Assembly: GCA_963755375.1 (NCBI GenBank)
Contig: CAVWKG010000016.1
Location: 2,728,001-2,792,000, forward strand
Length of the DNA: 64,000 bases
Source: Bog-473 sp963755375
GTDB lineage: Bacteria; Actinomycetota; Acidimicrobiia; Acidimicrobiales; RAAP-2
Direction of reading: 5' to 3'
Made by a program: the position numbers and the translations under genes. Of the stretch, positions 27,418-35,702 are shown one piece after another. Numbering within the stretch: the stretch's first letter is position 1; the number at the start of each line of letters is the position of its first letter. A model generated the notes under the pieces. The model was not told the origin of the DNA and did no database searches. It saw only the letters and a program-made list of their open reading frames with translations.

Positions 27418-28212
27418 TCAGATTCGAGTCGCCACCGCTAGAACGTGTCCGCAGTACGGCTTTAGCTCGGTCGTCACTGTCGCCTCCATGAACATTGCCG
27501 CCGCTGCCGCTTCACCGAGTTCGGCTTCCAGAGTGCCTCGCTGGTCGAGGATCGCACCAAAGCCCCCTGCGACTTGGTCTTCCCAGTGGGCGATTTGGTC
27601 GTACTGATTAACCTCGAAGCCGACTTGTTCGAGCAGCGGTCGGTAGTCCGATATGGCGGTTTCCCATATCGGCAGCCCTGCAACCCGATCAGGATCAAGC
27701 TCAAAGGCCACGAATGCGAAGCGTCCACCAGGACGGAGAATCCTGGCGACCTCAACGAGTGCTGCAGACTTGTCGGAGACGTACTGGAGGGCATCAACGC
27801 TCATCACTGCATCGGCTGAGGCTGGTTCGAGGCCGGTTGCCTCAAAGGTCCCTTGACTAAATGTCGCCCTCCCGCTCATCCCCAGAGGGCCGACCCGCTC
27901 GGACGCGCGCTTCGTGGCCATAGAGGAGAGGTCTATGCCCAACAGGCGACAACCGGTTTCCCTTGCCGCCCACAAGCCCGGGCCGCCAGCTCCACACGCC
28001 AGATCAACCAGAAGTTGATCAGGACTGAGGGTCAAGCCTTCGGTCACCAAGCGCAGTTGTGCGAGCGGAAGGAAGCTGATGTGAGCGAACTCTTCTGGGT
28101 AGTCCGAGCCGGTCACGTGCTCTCGCCAGATGCGACGCAAGGTCGGACTTTCTCCCCACCTGGCGTAGAACGCCTCATACCCGCTCGCCACCAAATCGCT
28201 GCTATCTGACAC
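27418..28212 (-). CDS. Class I SAM-dependent methyltransferase
   Basis: About 264 residues from GTG 28212 (a start at 28278 would be only 25 bp from IS110 copy 2). Motif I is LLVDLACGAGGPGLWAA, with CRLLGIDLSSMATKRA and motif IV ADAVMSVDALQYVSD, then a RILRPGGRFAFVAFE strand typical of UbiE-like small-molecule methyltransferases. IS110 copy 2 inserted just upstream and may have separated the gene from its promoter. Confidence 0.85.
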   Translation of the reverse strand: MSDSSDLVASGYEAFYARWGESPTLRRIWREHVTGSDYPEEFAHISFLPLAQLRLVTEGLTLSPDQLLVDLACGAGGPGLWAARETGCRLLGIDLSSMATKRASERVGPLGMSGRATFSQGTFEATGLEPASADAVMSVDALQYVSDKSAALVEVARILRPGGRFAFVAFELDPDRVAGLPIWETAISDYRPLLEQVGFEVNQYDQIAHWEDQVAGGFGAILDQRGTLEAELGEAAAAAMFMEATVTTELKPYCGHVLAVATRI

Positions 28213-28326
28213 GGCGGCAGCGTAGAGCCTCGCCCGGTGTGGCGAACTCCTTCCGCCAGTTCTTCCCTGGTTGCCCACTCCGGATTGATGTCGCCCGGGG
28301 TGAGTTCCTAACGGCGGTCAAGCCCC

Positions 28327-29733
28327 TCAGGCGACATTTTCGCTAACTTCTTTTCGTGGCGGGTCGGTGGCCGGAGCGACCTTCTGGGCCGACTCCTTTC
28401 TGCCTCGACCCGCCGCCCTGTTCTTGAGGACTTTGGCTCGTGTGTTGCGACGACGGGCCGCCCGGACTGTGGGGTCGATCTTGAAGCGGTCGGCGCAGAC
28501 CGCCTTGCCTTCGGCCTCGGTGATCGCTTCGCTGTCTTCATCTCGCAGTGTGTAGAGCTCTCCTTTGCGCCAGCAGGCGGCGATCCGGGTGATGAGGACG
28601 GCCGAGACGGAGCACAGGGCCGAGTTGTGGTGCTTACCCTCGACCATGACGAGTCGGTAGTAGCGCTGGGCGAGCGTCGGGTCGATGTGGCGAGCGTGAT
28701 CGGCTGCCATATAGAGGGCCTGGCGCAGGCCGGCGTCACCGGCCCTGGTGATGCCCTTGTGTCCGGCCACCAGTCCGGACTGGTCGATCTTGGGCACAAA
28801 GCCAGTGAAGGAGCGGACGCCGGCCAGGTTGGCGAAGCGGTTGAAGTCGCCCGCGTTGCCCAAGATGGCTGCCGAGAGGACGGGCCCGAGCCCCGGCGCC
28901 GAGCGGACGATGCCCTTGGGGTCGGCCTCGTCATAGAGGACGGCGATCCGCTTGTCGGCGGCGGCGATCTCGTCGTCGAGGCGGCGGAGCACCCGGACTT
29001 CTGAGGCGATGTCGTGGGCCAACTCGCTGAAGTCGATGCCCCCGCCTGACCACAGGGCCAGGGTCTCGTTCGCCATGGCCAAGAGCTCGTCGGCCTTGTC
29101 CTGGCGCCACAGTCCCGCACTCGAGCGGACCAACAACGCGGTGAGCCGGCCGCGCCCGAGACGCTTGAGCGCCCGTGGATCGGCGTATTTCTCCAAAACG
29201 ACCAGGGCGGTCTTCGACGCGGTGGCCGATCCGAGCGAATCGGCCCACCCCGGACCGAGCAGCTCGACGAGTGCATCGAGGCGCAGGCTGGCGGCGGTGC
29301 GGCGCTTGACCAGGCTGGAGCGGTGACGCACGGCTCGGCGCAGTGACCCCGCCGGGCCGAGGTTGTCGATGCCTCGCAGGCCCTCGGGGTGCAGCAACGG
29401 CAGACGAGCCAGCACCCGTGAATCCAATCGGTCGGTCTTGGTGTGCTTGTTGTAGTAATCCCGCAGATCGGCCGACTGCTCGGGTGGCACCAAGATCACC
29501 GTGGCGCCACGTGCTTGGAGCCAGGCCGACAGCGGCACCCAGGCGTTGCGGGTGGGCTCGAGAATGACCGTCACCGACGCATCCTCGGGGATCTTCGCCC
29601 ATAGGCGCTCGAGGTCAGCGGTCGTCGTGCGGAACCGCCACGACGACCAGATGAACTCACCTCGCTCGTCGGCCAGGCTGGCCCGATGGTCGGCCCGACA
29701 GGCGACGTCGATACCCAACCTCACTTCCTTCAT
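28327..29733 (-). CDS. IS110-family DEDD recombinase/transposase, copy 2
   Basis: 468 residues, identical in translation to copy 1 (Asp9 in GIDVACRA, LEPT, TDRLDSR, SFTGF). Intact and probably functional together with copy 1. Confidence 0.95.
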   Translation of the reverse strand: MKEVRLGIDVACRADHRASLADERGEFIWSSWRFRTTTADLERLWAKIPEDASVTVILEPTRNAWVPLSAWLQARGATVILVPPEQSADLRDYYNKHTKTDRLDSRVLARLPLLHPEGLRGIDNLGPAGSLRRAVRHRSSLVKRRTAASLRLDALVELLGPGWADSLGSATASKTALVVLEKYADPRALKRLGRGRLTALLVRSSAGLWRQDKADELLAMANETLALWSGGGIDFSELAHDIASEVRVLRRLDDEIAAADKRIAVLYDEADPKGIVRSAPGLGPVLSAAILGNAGDFNRFANLAGVRSFTGFVPKIDQSGLVAGHKGITRAGDAGLRQALYMAADHARHIDPTLAQRYYRLVMVEGKHHNSALCSVSAVLITRIAACWRKGELYTLRDEDSEAITEAEGKAVCADRFKIDPTVRAARRRNTRAKVLKNRAAGRGRKESAQKVAPATDPPRKEVSENVA

Positions 29734-29810
29734 GGCGTGGTCCTTTCGCTCGACGGTTGAATCAGTCGGCTCTCCTTCGTCGACCGGTGCACGCTCCGCA
29801 GGGGTGTGAC

Positions 29811-29981
29811 CATCCAGACATTCGAGAAGCAGGGGTCCGACTCAATGATTCGGCCACCGAGTTCCAGAAAAGGGATGCACGTGCGTCGGGAGGCTCGTCT
29901 GGTCGACGATCACCGTCATGGAGTCGAGCTCTCGCCCGCTCCGGCCCCAGTTCAGTCAAGCCAGAGGAACCGACCCGACGC
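29811..29981 (-). ncRNA. Predicted bridge RNA of IS110 copy 2
   Basis: The sequence matches copy 1 throughout this region; same two internal-loop stem-loops and guide segments, shifted by 8874 bp. Confidence 0.75.
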
Positions 29982-30071
29982 ACCCTACGAAAGGCTTCCG
30001 CCAAATCGGTGGATGCCCGGAACCAACGCTAAATGCCCCACTTCATTGCCGCCGGATCAGCCGCACACCAA

Positions 30072-30995
30072 CTATCCGTCTTCGGAGACGCGGATGATCG
30101 TCTTGCCGGGCGTCCGTCGGCTGGGCGCGAAAGCGGCGGGCGCCTCGGCGAGCGACCGTACCGCCCCCACGATCGGCTTGAGCCGTCCGTCGCTCAGTCG
30201 CTGTACGAGCTCCGCGAGCCGGAAGCGGTCGGATTCGACGACGAAGAAGACCGCACGCCCGTCCATTGGTTTGACCGTGGGCATCCTGACGATGGTGACG
30301 AGCGTGCCGCCGGCGCGCACCAATGCGGCGGAGCGATCGAGAATCTCTCCACCGATCACATCGAAGACCACGTCAACTTCACCGGCGTCGTCGAGCTTGT
30401 CGGTCTCGAGGTCCAAAAAGGCGTGCGCTCCCAAGCCGAGGACGGTGTCGCGGTCCGCGGCCCGGCCGGTGCCGATCACGACGGCTCCCACCTCGCGGGC
30501 GAGCTGCACGGCGATCGAACCGACGCCACCGGCGGGGCCGTGGATTAAGACGCTCTGCCCGGTTCGCAGGTGAGCGTGGTCGAACAGCGCCTGCCATGAG
30601 GTCAGTCCTGAGATTGGCAGCGCGGCGGCCGTGACGTGATCGACATCGGCCGGAAGCGAAGCGAGGTTGCGGGCCTCCACCGCTGTGTACTCGGCCAGGG
30701 TGCCATTGCGGAACCAATCGGTCAGCCCGAACACCCGCTGGCCGACGGTGAAGCCGGTGGTTCCGGGCCCCAACTCAGCCACGACACCGGACAGATCGTG
30801 GCCCACGATGCTTGGCGTCCGGTCGCGTCCGGCGCGGTCGGCCCAGGTTCCCGTCCATTCCAGCTCGGAGGAGATGAATCCCGCGCCATGGACCCGCACA
30901 ATGACGTCGTTTTCGCCCGCAATGGGATAGGGCATCTCAGTCAAAGAGAGTCCAGCGACGCCCGCATCGCGGTCTCGAACGATGATGGCTTGCAT
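30072..30995 (-). CDS. NADPH:quinone-reductase-like MDR alcohol dehydrogenase
   Basis: 307 residues. GroES-like N-domain (MPYPIAGENDVIVRVHGAGFISSELEW, VGHDLSGVVAELGPG) and Rossmann domain with HGPAGGVGSIAVQLAREVGA. No zinc ligands are seen, as in zinc-independent quinone reductases. End is 36 bp from IS110 copy 2. Physiological substrate unknown. Confidence 0.88.
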   Translation of the reverse strand: MQAIIVRDRDAGVAGLSLTEMPYPIAGENDVIVRVHGAGFISSELEWTGTWADRAGRDRTPSIVGHDLSGVVAELGPGTTGFTVGQRVFGLTDWFRNGTLAEYTAVEARNLASLPADVDHVTAAALPISGLTSWQALFDHAHLRTGQSVLIHGPAGGVGSIAVQLAREVGAVVIGTGRAADRDTVLGLGAHAFLDLETDKLDDAGEVDVVFDVIGGEILDRSAALVRAGGTLVTIVRMPTVKPMDGRAVFFVVESDRFRLAELVQRLSDGRLKPIVGAVRSLAEAPAAFAPSRRTPGKTIIRVSEDG

Positions 30996-30999
30996 AACA

Positions 31000-31228
31000 G
31001 CGTCCTCCTTTACCCGGGATTGGGATTTGTCAGCCCGCTAGCCGCAAGACGAGCTATGCCCGGAAGCCGTCAAAACGCCACATGACCGCCCCAGTCCGCC
31101 GGTTCGAGGCGCAGCGGGCCCTTTGCTTTACCTACGCCCGCCGACCCAAAAAGTAAAGGAACTCGGTCTAAAGGTCCGCACCCACACGTGGTTCCAACTT
31201 GGGCCCAAAGACGTTGGGCAGGCGGATC
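31000..31228. other. Intergenic stretch without a recognised gene
   Basis: Contains a repeat-family half (GCCCCAGTCCGCCGG at 31088) and a direct pair CTTTGCTTTAC / AAAAAGTAAAG. It probably holds the promoter of the small-gene operon starting near 31229-31350. Confidence 0.4.
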
Positions 31229-31366
31229 ATGGAGTCCATCGGCTTGACTATCGCCGTCGAGGTTGGCCACAAGTGCCCCGCGAAGCGGAGCCATTGGGTG
31301 GCGTTTCGACGGTTGACCGAGGAATCCGCCACATCCGCCACATCGATCGATGAGGCGAACCGATGA
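31229..31366 (+). CDS. Possible small protein (45 aa) opening the Zn-finger operon
   Basis: ATG 31229 to TGA 31364 encodes MESIGLTIAVEVGHKCPAKR followed by a polar tail. Its end overlaps the SWIM gene start by about 17 bp, matching the coupling style of the genes after it. No Shine-Dalgarno stands out and no family is recognised; may be chance. Confidence 0.3.
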   Translation: MESIGLTIAVEVGHKCPAKRSHWVAFRRLTEESATSATSIDEANR

Positions 31367-31733
31367 TGTCCACCACCCAACCGACCTCGAGCAGGAGTTC
31401 GTCCAGTTGGGCCGGAACCTCGCCGACCGGTGCTGGGCGACCTTTCTCACGACCCTGGCCGAGATGACAACCGACCCGGTACTGGTGGCCGCGGCCTTGC
31501 GTGGTCGCCGCGAAGCGAGGGACGTAGGCGTTCGATATCCGAACGCCGACATCGACGCCGCCGTCCAGGTGGTGGTCGCCACCGAGCGCACGACCATCGC
31601 CAGGGTGCGAGACGACGACGGCATCTTCGAGGTCACTCGAACATCGGCGACCGGCCGCTGGTCGTGCACGTGCAGCGATGGGTACGGGTGTGTGCACGTC
31701 CGAGCCGTAGTCCAGACCACGGAGGCGACCTGA
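31350..31733 (+). CDS. Small SWIM-type zinc-finger protein
   Basis: 127 residues. A helical N-terminal half (DLEQEFVQLGRNLADRCWATFLTTLAEM, VLVAAALRGRREARDVGVRYPNAD) is followed by VTRTSATGRWSCTCSDGYGCVHVRAVV, a CxC-x5-CxH arrangement typical of SWIM fingers in DNA- or recombination-linked proteins. The stop overlaps the next ATG (TGATG). First clear gene of a five-gene chain. Confidence 0.65.
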   Translation: MRRTDDVHHPTDLEQEFVQLGRNLADRCWATFLTTLAEMTTDPVLVAAALRGRREARDVGVRYPNADIDAAVQVVVATERTTIARVRDDDGIFEVTRTSATGRWSCTCSDGYGCVHVRAVVQTTEAT

Positions 31734-32188
31734 TGACCTATAACCCCAGGTCAACCCCCGGCGGGGGGTCAACTTGGCAGCGTCGTCGACTGACAGTTCC
31801 CGCTGTCAACTCTTCTCTCTCCGAAAAGAATGAGGTTTCGGGTGAGACAAAACCGAGAAACGCCATGATCGTTCCGAACGCGCCCGAAGTTCTCCAGAAT
31901 CCCTCCGAGCGGCACCCGTGGGGGGACGGGGCCACACCATCCTATGAGGAGTGCGGCAGCCAGTTCCCACCGCGCAATGCCCGTCACCGGTTCTGTGCGG
32001 AGCTGTGCAAGGACCGGCCCGGCCATCGGCGCCGATATGGCGCCCAGCCGCAGGAGTTGACCTGCCACCGCTGCGGCGTGGAGTGGACCAGGGCGGCTCA
32101 GACCGGCCGGCTACCGCATCTCTGCCCGGAGTGCCGGTCCGGGGACGCCATGAACTTCACCAGACCCACCAAAGGAGACACGACATGA
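31733..32188 (+). CDS. Small protein with two Cys zinc-binding knuckles
   Basis: 151 residues. After a disordered N-terminal half come EECGSQFPPRNARHRFCAELC (a treble-clef-like pattern close to zinc ribbons of integrative-element proteins) and CHRCGVEWTRAAQTGRLPHLCPECRSG (CxxC-x18-CxxC). ATG overlaps the previous stop and its TGA overlaps the next ATG. Function unknown; nucleic-acid binding is likely. Confidence 0.6.
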   Translation: MTYNPRSTPGGGSTWQRRRLTVPAVNSSLSEKNEVSGETKPRNAMIVPNAPEVLQNPSERHPWGDGATPSYEECGSQFPPRNARHRFCAELCKDRPGHRRRYGAQPQELTCHRCGVEWTRAAQTGRLPHLCPECRSGDAMNFTRPTKGDTT

Positions 32189-32364
32189 AGATCCCCATCG
32201 GCGACATTCTCGAGTGGCTCGGAGCCGCCGCTCTGGTTGGCGCCAGCGCCATTTGGAGCGGGCTGGTCCTCGCCCTGGCCCTGTCCGGCGTCGCGCTCCT
32301 GTACTTCGCCCAAGTTTTTGCTACCGACACCCTCACCATTGGAACGACAAAGGAGAACCAATGA
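32185..32364 (+). CDS. Small membrane protein (59 aa)
   Basis: Starts MKIPIGDILEWLGAAALVGA with two hydrophobic stretches (ALVGASAIWSGLVLALALSGVALLYFAQVF, too close together to be sure of two crossings). AAAGGAGA precedes the start by 7 bases. Overlaps both neighbours by 4 bp (ATGA). Confidence 0.6.
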   Translation: MKIPIGDILEWLGAAALVGASAIWSGLVLALALSGVALLYFAQVFATDTLTIGTTKENQ

Positions 32365-32788
32365 CCATCAACAAGATCCGCTCCACCGACAGCCCCGAAC
32401 GCTTCACGCCGCTGAGGGTTTGCACGACTCCTGAGGAGGCGCGCCAGGCAGCTTTGAGCTCGGTGTCGGTTACATGTCTCGACTGCAACCAGACATTCGT
32501 CGAAAACGACCTGCCCGAGCACCGTTGCCTCGATCCGAAGACCCGCCGCGACAACGGCCCCATGAAGAAAGCTCGAGTGGAAGGCGCCCGGCGCGAGCTG
32601 GCGGCGCTGCGGAACTACCCGGCCCCACCCTGCGCCAACTGCTCCGCCCCCATGCCCCCGGGGTGGTCCACACATGCTCGGTCGCCCACGAGCCCCTTCC
32701 GCACGAACGCGCCGCCGCCGCATGGCAGCGCCAAGGTGCAGCGGCGCTTGCAGCTGAGCTCGAGGAAGTCAAAGGAGGCCCGCGATGA
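32361..32788 (+). pseudogene. Zinc-finger protein gene, probably frameshifted
   Basis: The first frame starts MTINKIRSTDSPERFTPLRV after GGAGAACC and has VTCLDCNQTFVENDLPEHRC (CxxC-x10-HxC) and PCANCSAPMPPGW. Near 32660-32668, in a run of C5G4, reading switches frame to HTCSVAHEPLPHERAAAAWQ and LAAELEEVKGGPR, whose stop overlaps the next start (ATGA) exactly as between the other genes. The old frame continues to 32885 with a non-coding-looking tail. Either a real one-base change or a sequencing error in the G/C run. Confidence 0.55.
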
Positions 32789-33216
32789 CCAACCCACGAG
32801 ATCTCCGCGACGACCTCCGACTTCTGCGCCACCCACCCGGCACGGCCGGTCGCGACCTCGAGGACTGGCTCGCCGCCGAGCGTAAGCGCGACGCCAAGAA
32901 GTCCGCTGCGGCGAAGAAGGCAGAGGACCAAGAGGCGTCGGCCCCGCATTTGCTGAAGACATCCCACGGCGCCGTGAAGGCGTTGAAGGAATTGTTCCTC
33001 AAGCACGTCGCAGAAGGCCAGCCCGCTCCATCCGAAGCGAAGTCGAGCGTCGACGCGGCGCTCGAAGCCGGTCGACAGTGGCGCGAGTCGAAGAAGGCGC
33101 AGCGGCCGACGGGCGCCAACGTTGACGCCATCCGGCGGTTCCGCTCGGAGGCGTACCGGCCCGGCAACGCCGAAACGACGGGCGCTGACCGGACTCAAAG
33201 GCGCGTGGGGCACTGA
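32785..33216 (+). CDS. Hypothetical Lys/Ala-rich protein of the small-gene operon
   Basis: 143 residues with AAAGGAGG 7 bases before ATG. Acidic-basic helices (DLRDDLRLLRHP, LEDWLAAERKRDAKKSAAAKKAEDQ, VKALKELFLKHVAEGQ) and no membrane segment or Cys. Last intact gene of the chain; a strong 12-bp hairpin follows 79 bp later. Confidence 0.6.
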   Translation: MTNPRDLRDDLRLLRHPPGTAGRDLEDWLAAERKRDAKKSAAAKKAEDQEASAPHLLKTSHGAVKALKELFLKHVAEGQPAPSEAKSSVDAALEAGRQWRESKKAQRPTGANVDAIRRFRSEAYRPGNAETTGADRTQRRVGH

Positions 33217-33294
33217 AATGCAAACCACCATCTGGCCAGCGGTTGAGGGCGCAGCGGCTGGTTACTGCCGCGCATCCCGTGAGGCCGCCCGTCA

Positions 33295-33334
33295 GGCCGA
33301 GCGGGGCCGGTGCAAGACCCGACCCCGCTCGGCC
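33295..33334. terminator. Strong GC-rich hairpin after the small-gene operon
   Basis: GGCCGAGCGGGG and CCCCGCTCGGCC form a perfect 12-bp stem with a 16-nt loop. No U-tract, but such hairpins can end transcripts in high-GC actinobacteria. The 113-codon frame covering it (33218-33556) has no start signal and I do not consider it a gene. Confidence 0.5.
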
Positions 33335-33563
33335 ATGACATCGATCAAGATCGCGGCGTCGGCGCGGCTGGTTGGAGCCCGCGCCGTCGCCGCACCTAAT
33401 CGGACGTCCTGGCCCGGGGACGTCCGTGCGGCGGTGGGTCCGCCTATCCCCGGCTGGATGCCGGGCCCACTGCACCTCTTCGAACCCTCCCGGGACGGAG
33501 GGCGCTCCCTCATTTCGACGTCTTTCGCTCCGCCGGGCGTCCGGTCGCGGAGGTAAGTAGCTG

Positions 33564-33623
33564 ATGGGCGTCGCTGAGGTCATCGCCACCCTCCGGGCCG
33601 ACAATGTCAGTGAGGTGGGGTAG
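33564..33623 (+). pseudogene. Gene start cut off by a repeat element
   Basis: ATG 33564 opens MGVAEVIATLRADNVSEVG and stops at a TAG that is the first part of the repeat GGGGTAGCCCAGTTCGG. The N-terminal style is like a real protein start (GGTAAG upstream); the remainder seems to have been replaced by the repeat. Confidence 0.35.
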
Positions 33624-33650
33624 CCCAGTTCGGCACATTAGGGCTACCCC
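33617..33650. repeat. Repeat-family hairpin, perfect 10-bp stem
   Basis: GGGGTAGCCC...GGGCTACCCC around AGTTCGGCACATTA. The left arm with loop is the common repeat head TAGCCCAGTTCGGC. May also end transcription. The remaining 33651-33717 shows nothing. Confidence 0.7.
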
Positions 33651-33717
33651 AGCAAGTGAATCAGATCATGAAATGAATGCAGGGACCATCCCACCGACGG
33701 CGTAGCTCCGTTGTGTC

Positions 33718-35097
33718 CTACTTGTCTCCATAGTTGACCTTGACCGATGCAATCAGATCCGAATGCCGCAGCGCCTTGGCATAGTTCTGCACTTGCGATC
33801 GAGGGCCGTCAAAGGTGAAGGTCATGATCCCTCCACCCGTCGCCGCCGCATAACCGGAGGCGCCTGAGAGACCGAACCGGGCGTACAACTCGCCTTGAAG
33901 GTCGCTCAACGGAATAGCGGAAACGCCCCGCTTGCCCATGGCGACAATAACGGCGGTTGGTGGTGGTCTTGGACTGAGGAAAGGCGGGATAGACGCCGTG
34001 TCGACGACAGTGGGAGAGTCGATGGGATCAAGCCACTGGATCTTGCTTCCGGCGGCGCTGACTCCGTGTGTGAGCACGTTAATTGGGACGAAGTCTGTGA
34101 TCGGGATGGAAGGTAAGGCAAGGTTGCGTGCCTCCAACAGGGCTCCGGTTGCTGGATCGACCACGATGATGGTCGGTCCGAACAGCTTCGAGCCGGCGGT
34201 CTCGAAGCCGAGACCGGTCGAGCCGGTCTGGCTGGTGGTACTGCCCAGCGCTTGGATGCCCGGCAGGAGAGCCAAGGCGTCGTAGAGCGCCGAGTTGAAT
34301 GCTGGAGTGGTGCCCGTCAATGGACCGAGAAGGAGGGCAACGGCTCGCTGGAATCCCGGATTGGAGCTGCCTGATCCCACTTCATCGAGTCCGGAGATCC
34401 CCGTCGTGCCCGTGCGTAGCTCATGAGCCAAGGTTGACGGATCTGTGGCGAGGGAGGAGACATCGGTGGTGCCGCTCCCGGACAAGAGGCTGATCCCGTT
34501 CCCGGCGTTCGCCCCATTGAGGTTGCTGCAGGATGAGACCGGCTGTTGGATGGGATCGACAGTCAACCCAACAGACTTCCAGGTCATTTCGTTGGCAGAG
34601 GATGCGAATTGGGCCTGCCCAAGGCCCGGCAGCAGGCAGGTTTCGCCGAAGTTGTTTGACCAGTTGGTCTGTGATGCCACCACCGTTGCCTGAGCCCCGG
34701 AAATCTTCGTCGATCCGATCTGGTCCACCACCATCGCGTAGGAGACCTGTTGCTTGGTCTCGAGCCATTGGTCCCGATTCAACTGAGGCACCGGCCGGTT
34801 GGCGAGGTTGGTACCAATCTGACGGAGTTCTGCTGCAGCGGCAGACTGCTGATGCTGTCCGGAAACCGGAAGGAGCAAGAGTAGGAGCAAAACAGCAACC
34901 ACAACGGTGCTGATCCCTCCAATCAACGTGAGCAGACGGGGACGCCAGTTGATCCAGGCTGGCGGACGGAGCGACTGGTGGGCCTTGCCGGTATCGCTCC
35001 ACTCCAGTTGGGGAAGAGCCGGCGCCTGCGGAGCCGATTCCATCAATTCCGTGACTAGGGAGCGAATCTTTACGTCAAGGGCTTCATCCGTCAGCAT
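33718..35097 (-). CDS. Membrane-anchored anti-sigma-type protein (CU044_5270-like)
   Basis: 459 residues. The cytosolic N-terminus (about 1-50) follows an ECF sigma gene; one helix (LLTLIGGISTVVVAVLLLLLLLP) leads to a large exported domain with QQSAAAAELRQIGTNLANRP and QVSYAMVVDQIG, the opening of the actinobacterial CU044_5270 family, which sits next to sigma factors. The exported part has Cys residues (ETCLLPG, VSSCSNLNG). It overlaps the sigma gene by 14 bp. Probable role: membrane sensor holding the sigma factor, by context. Confidence 0.75.
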   Translation of the reverse strand: MLTDEALDVKIRSLVTELMESAPQAPALPQLEWSDTGKAHQSLRPPAWINWRPRLLTLIGGISTVVVAVLLLLLLLPVSGQHQQSAAAAELRQIGTNLANRPVPQLNRDQWLETKQQVSYAMVVDQIGSTKISGAQATVVASQTNWSNNFGETCLLPGLGQAQFASSANEMTWKSVGLTVDPIQQPVSSCSNLNGANAGNGISLLSGSGTTDVSSLATDPSTLAHELRTGTTGISGLDEVGSGSSNPGFQRAVALLLGPLTGTTPAFNSALYDALALLPGIQALGSTTSQTGSTGLGFETAGSKLFGPTIIVVDPATGALLEARNLALPSIPITDFVPINVLTHGVSAAGSKIQWLDPIDSPTVVDTASIPPFLSPRPPPTAVIVAMGKRGVSAIPLSDLQGELYARFGLSGASGYAAATGGGIMTFTFDGPRSQVQNYAKALRHSDLIASVKVNYGDK

Positions 35098-35572
35098 CGA
35101 GGGCCTCCTTCAGGTGAGATCTGGCGCGAGCAAGGTGACGCTTCACCGAGCCTTCGCTTATGTCCAAGAGTCCGGCGATAGATCCCGGATCAAGATCGTC
35201 CCAGTAGGTCAGAACGATGACGGCCCGCTGTCGAATGCTGAGACAGGCAACCGCTGTGAGAACTTCGGGTCGAATCTCGGGCAGTTCGACGGTCTCGGGT
35301 GATAGTGCTCGTCGCTCACGTGCGATGCGGCGGCCGGATGACCGGTGGAATCTGGCCGCCTCGTTATAGACGGATCGATAGAGGTAAGAGCGTTTCGCAG
35401 TCACTTTTGACCATCGGGGCGAACCCAGGCACCCAAGGACCGCTTCGGAGACAACGTCGGCGGCGTGATCAGAACCGACGAGACCCGTGGCGAAGCGCGT
35501 CAGATCGTCAGCATGCTTCCTGTACAGCTCGTCATCAGCAACATCAGCAACATCGTCAACCTCCACACCCAT
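35084..35572 (-). CDS. ECF-type RNA polymerase sigma factor
   Basis: 162 residues. Region 2: YRKHADDLTRFATGLVGSDHAADVVSEAVLGCL. Region 4: AVACLSIRQRAVIVLTYWDDLDPGSIAGLLDISEGSVKRHLARARSHLKEAL. Length is typical of ECF SigE-type. Overlaps the membrane gene, so the pair is translated together. Divergent from the methyltransferase at 35703. Confidence 0.9.
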   Translation of the reverse strand: MGVEVDDVADVADDELYRKHADDLTRFATGLVGSDHAADVVSEAVLGCLGSPRWSKVTAKRSYLYRSVYNEAARFHRSSGRRIARERRALSPETVELPEIRPEVLTAVACLSIRQRAVIVLTYWDDLDPGSIAGLLDISEGSVKRHLARARSHLKEALDADG

Positions 35573-35702
35573 AAGATGCCGCAGAACCCCAGTTTGGGTG
35601 ACATCCCGTCAGATTTTTTCTTTCCTGGGGCATCCGACTTCGTCTTGGATCCGACTTGAGAGATCAGATCCTGATTGTCGCCGCTCTCGTGGGCCCCTGA
35701 AA

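Larger units (their letters stand above)
28303..30033 (-). mobile_element. IS110-family insertion sequence, copy 2
   Basis: Same 1731-bp element as copy 1 at an offset of 8874 bp, with the TG core at 28301-28302 and 30034-30035. In element sense the left flank reads TGAAGTGGGG before the CA core, one mismatch from the target guide TGAACTGGGGC; the right flank starts CCC. Confidence 0.93.

Noticed and set aside
19429..30033. IS110 copies 1 and 2 as a composite transposon
   Set aside because: IS110 elements move by RNA-guided circular intermediates and no shared flank duplication is seen; the copies more simply hit separate repeats.
33218..33556. 113-codon plus-strand frame after the small-gene operon
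   Set aside because: No ribosome site, low-complexity translation, and a 12-bp hairpin in the middle.
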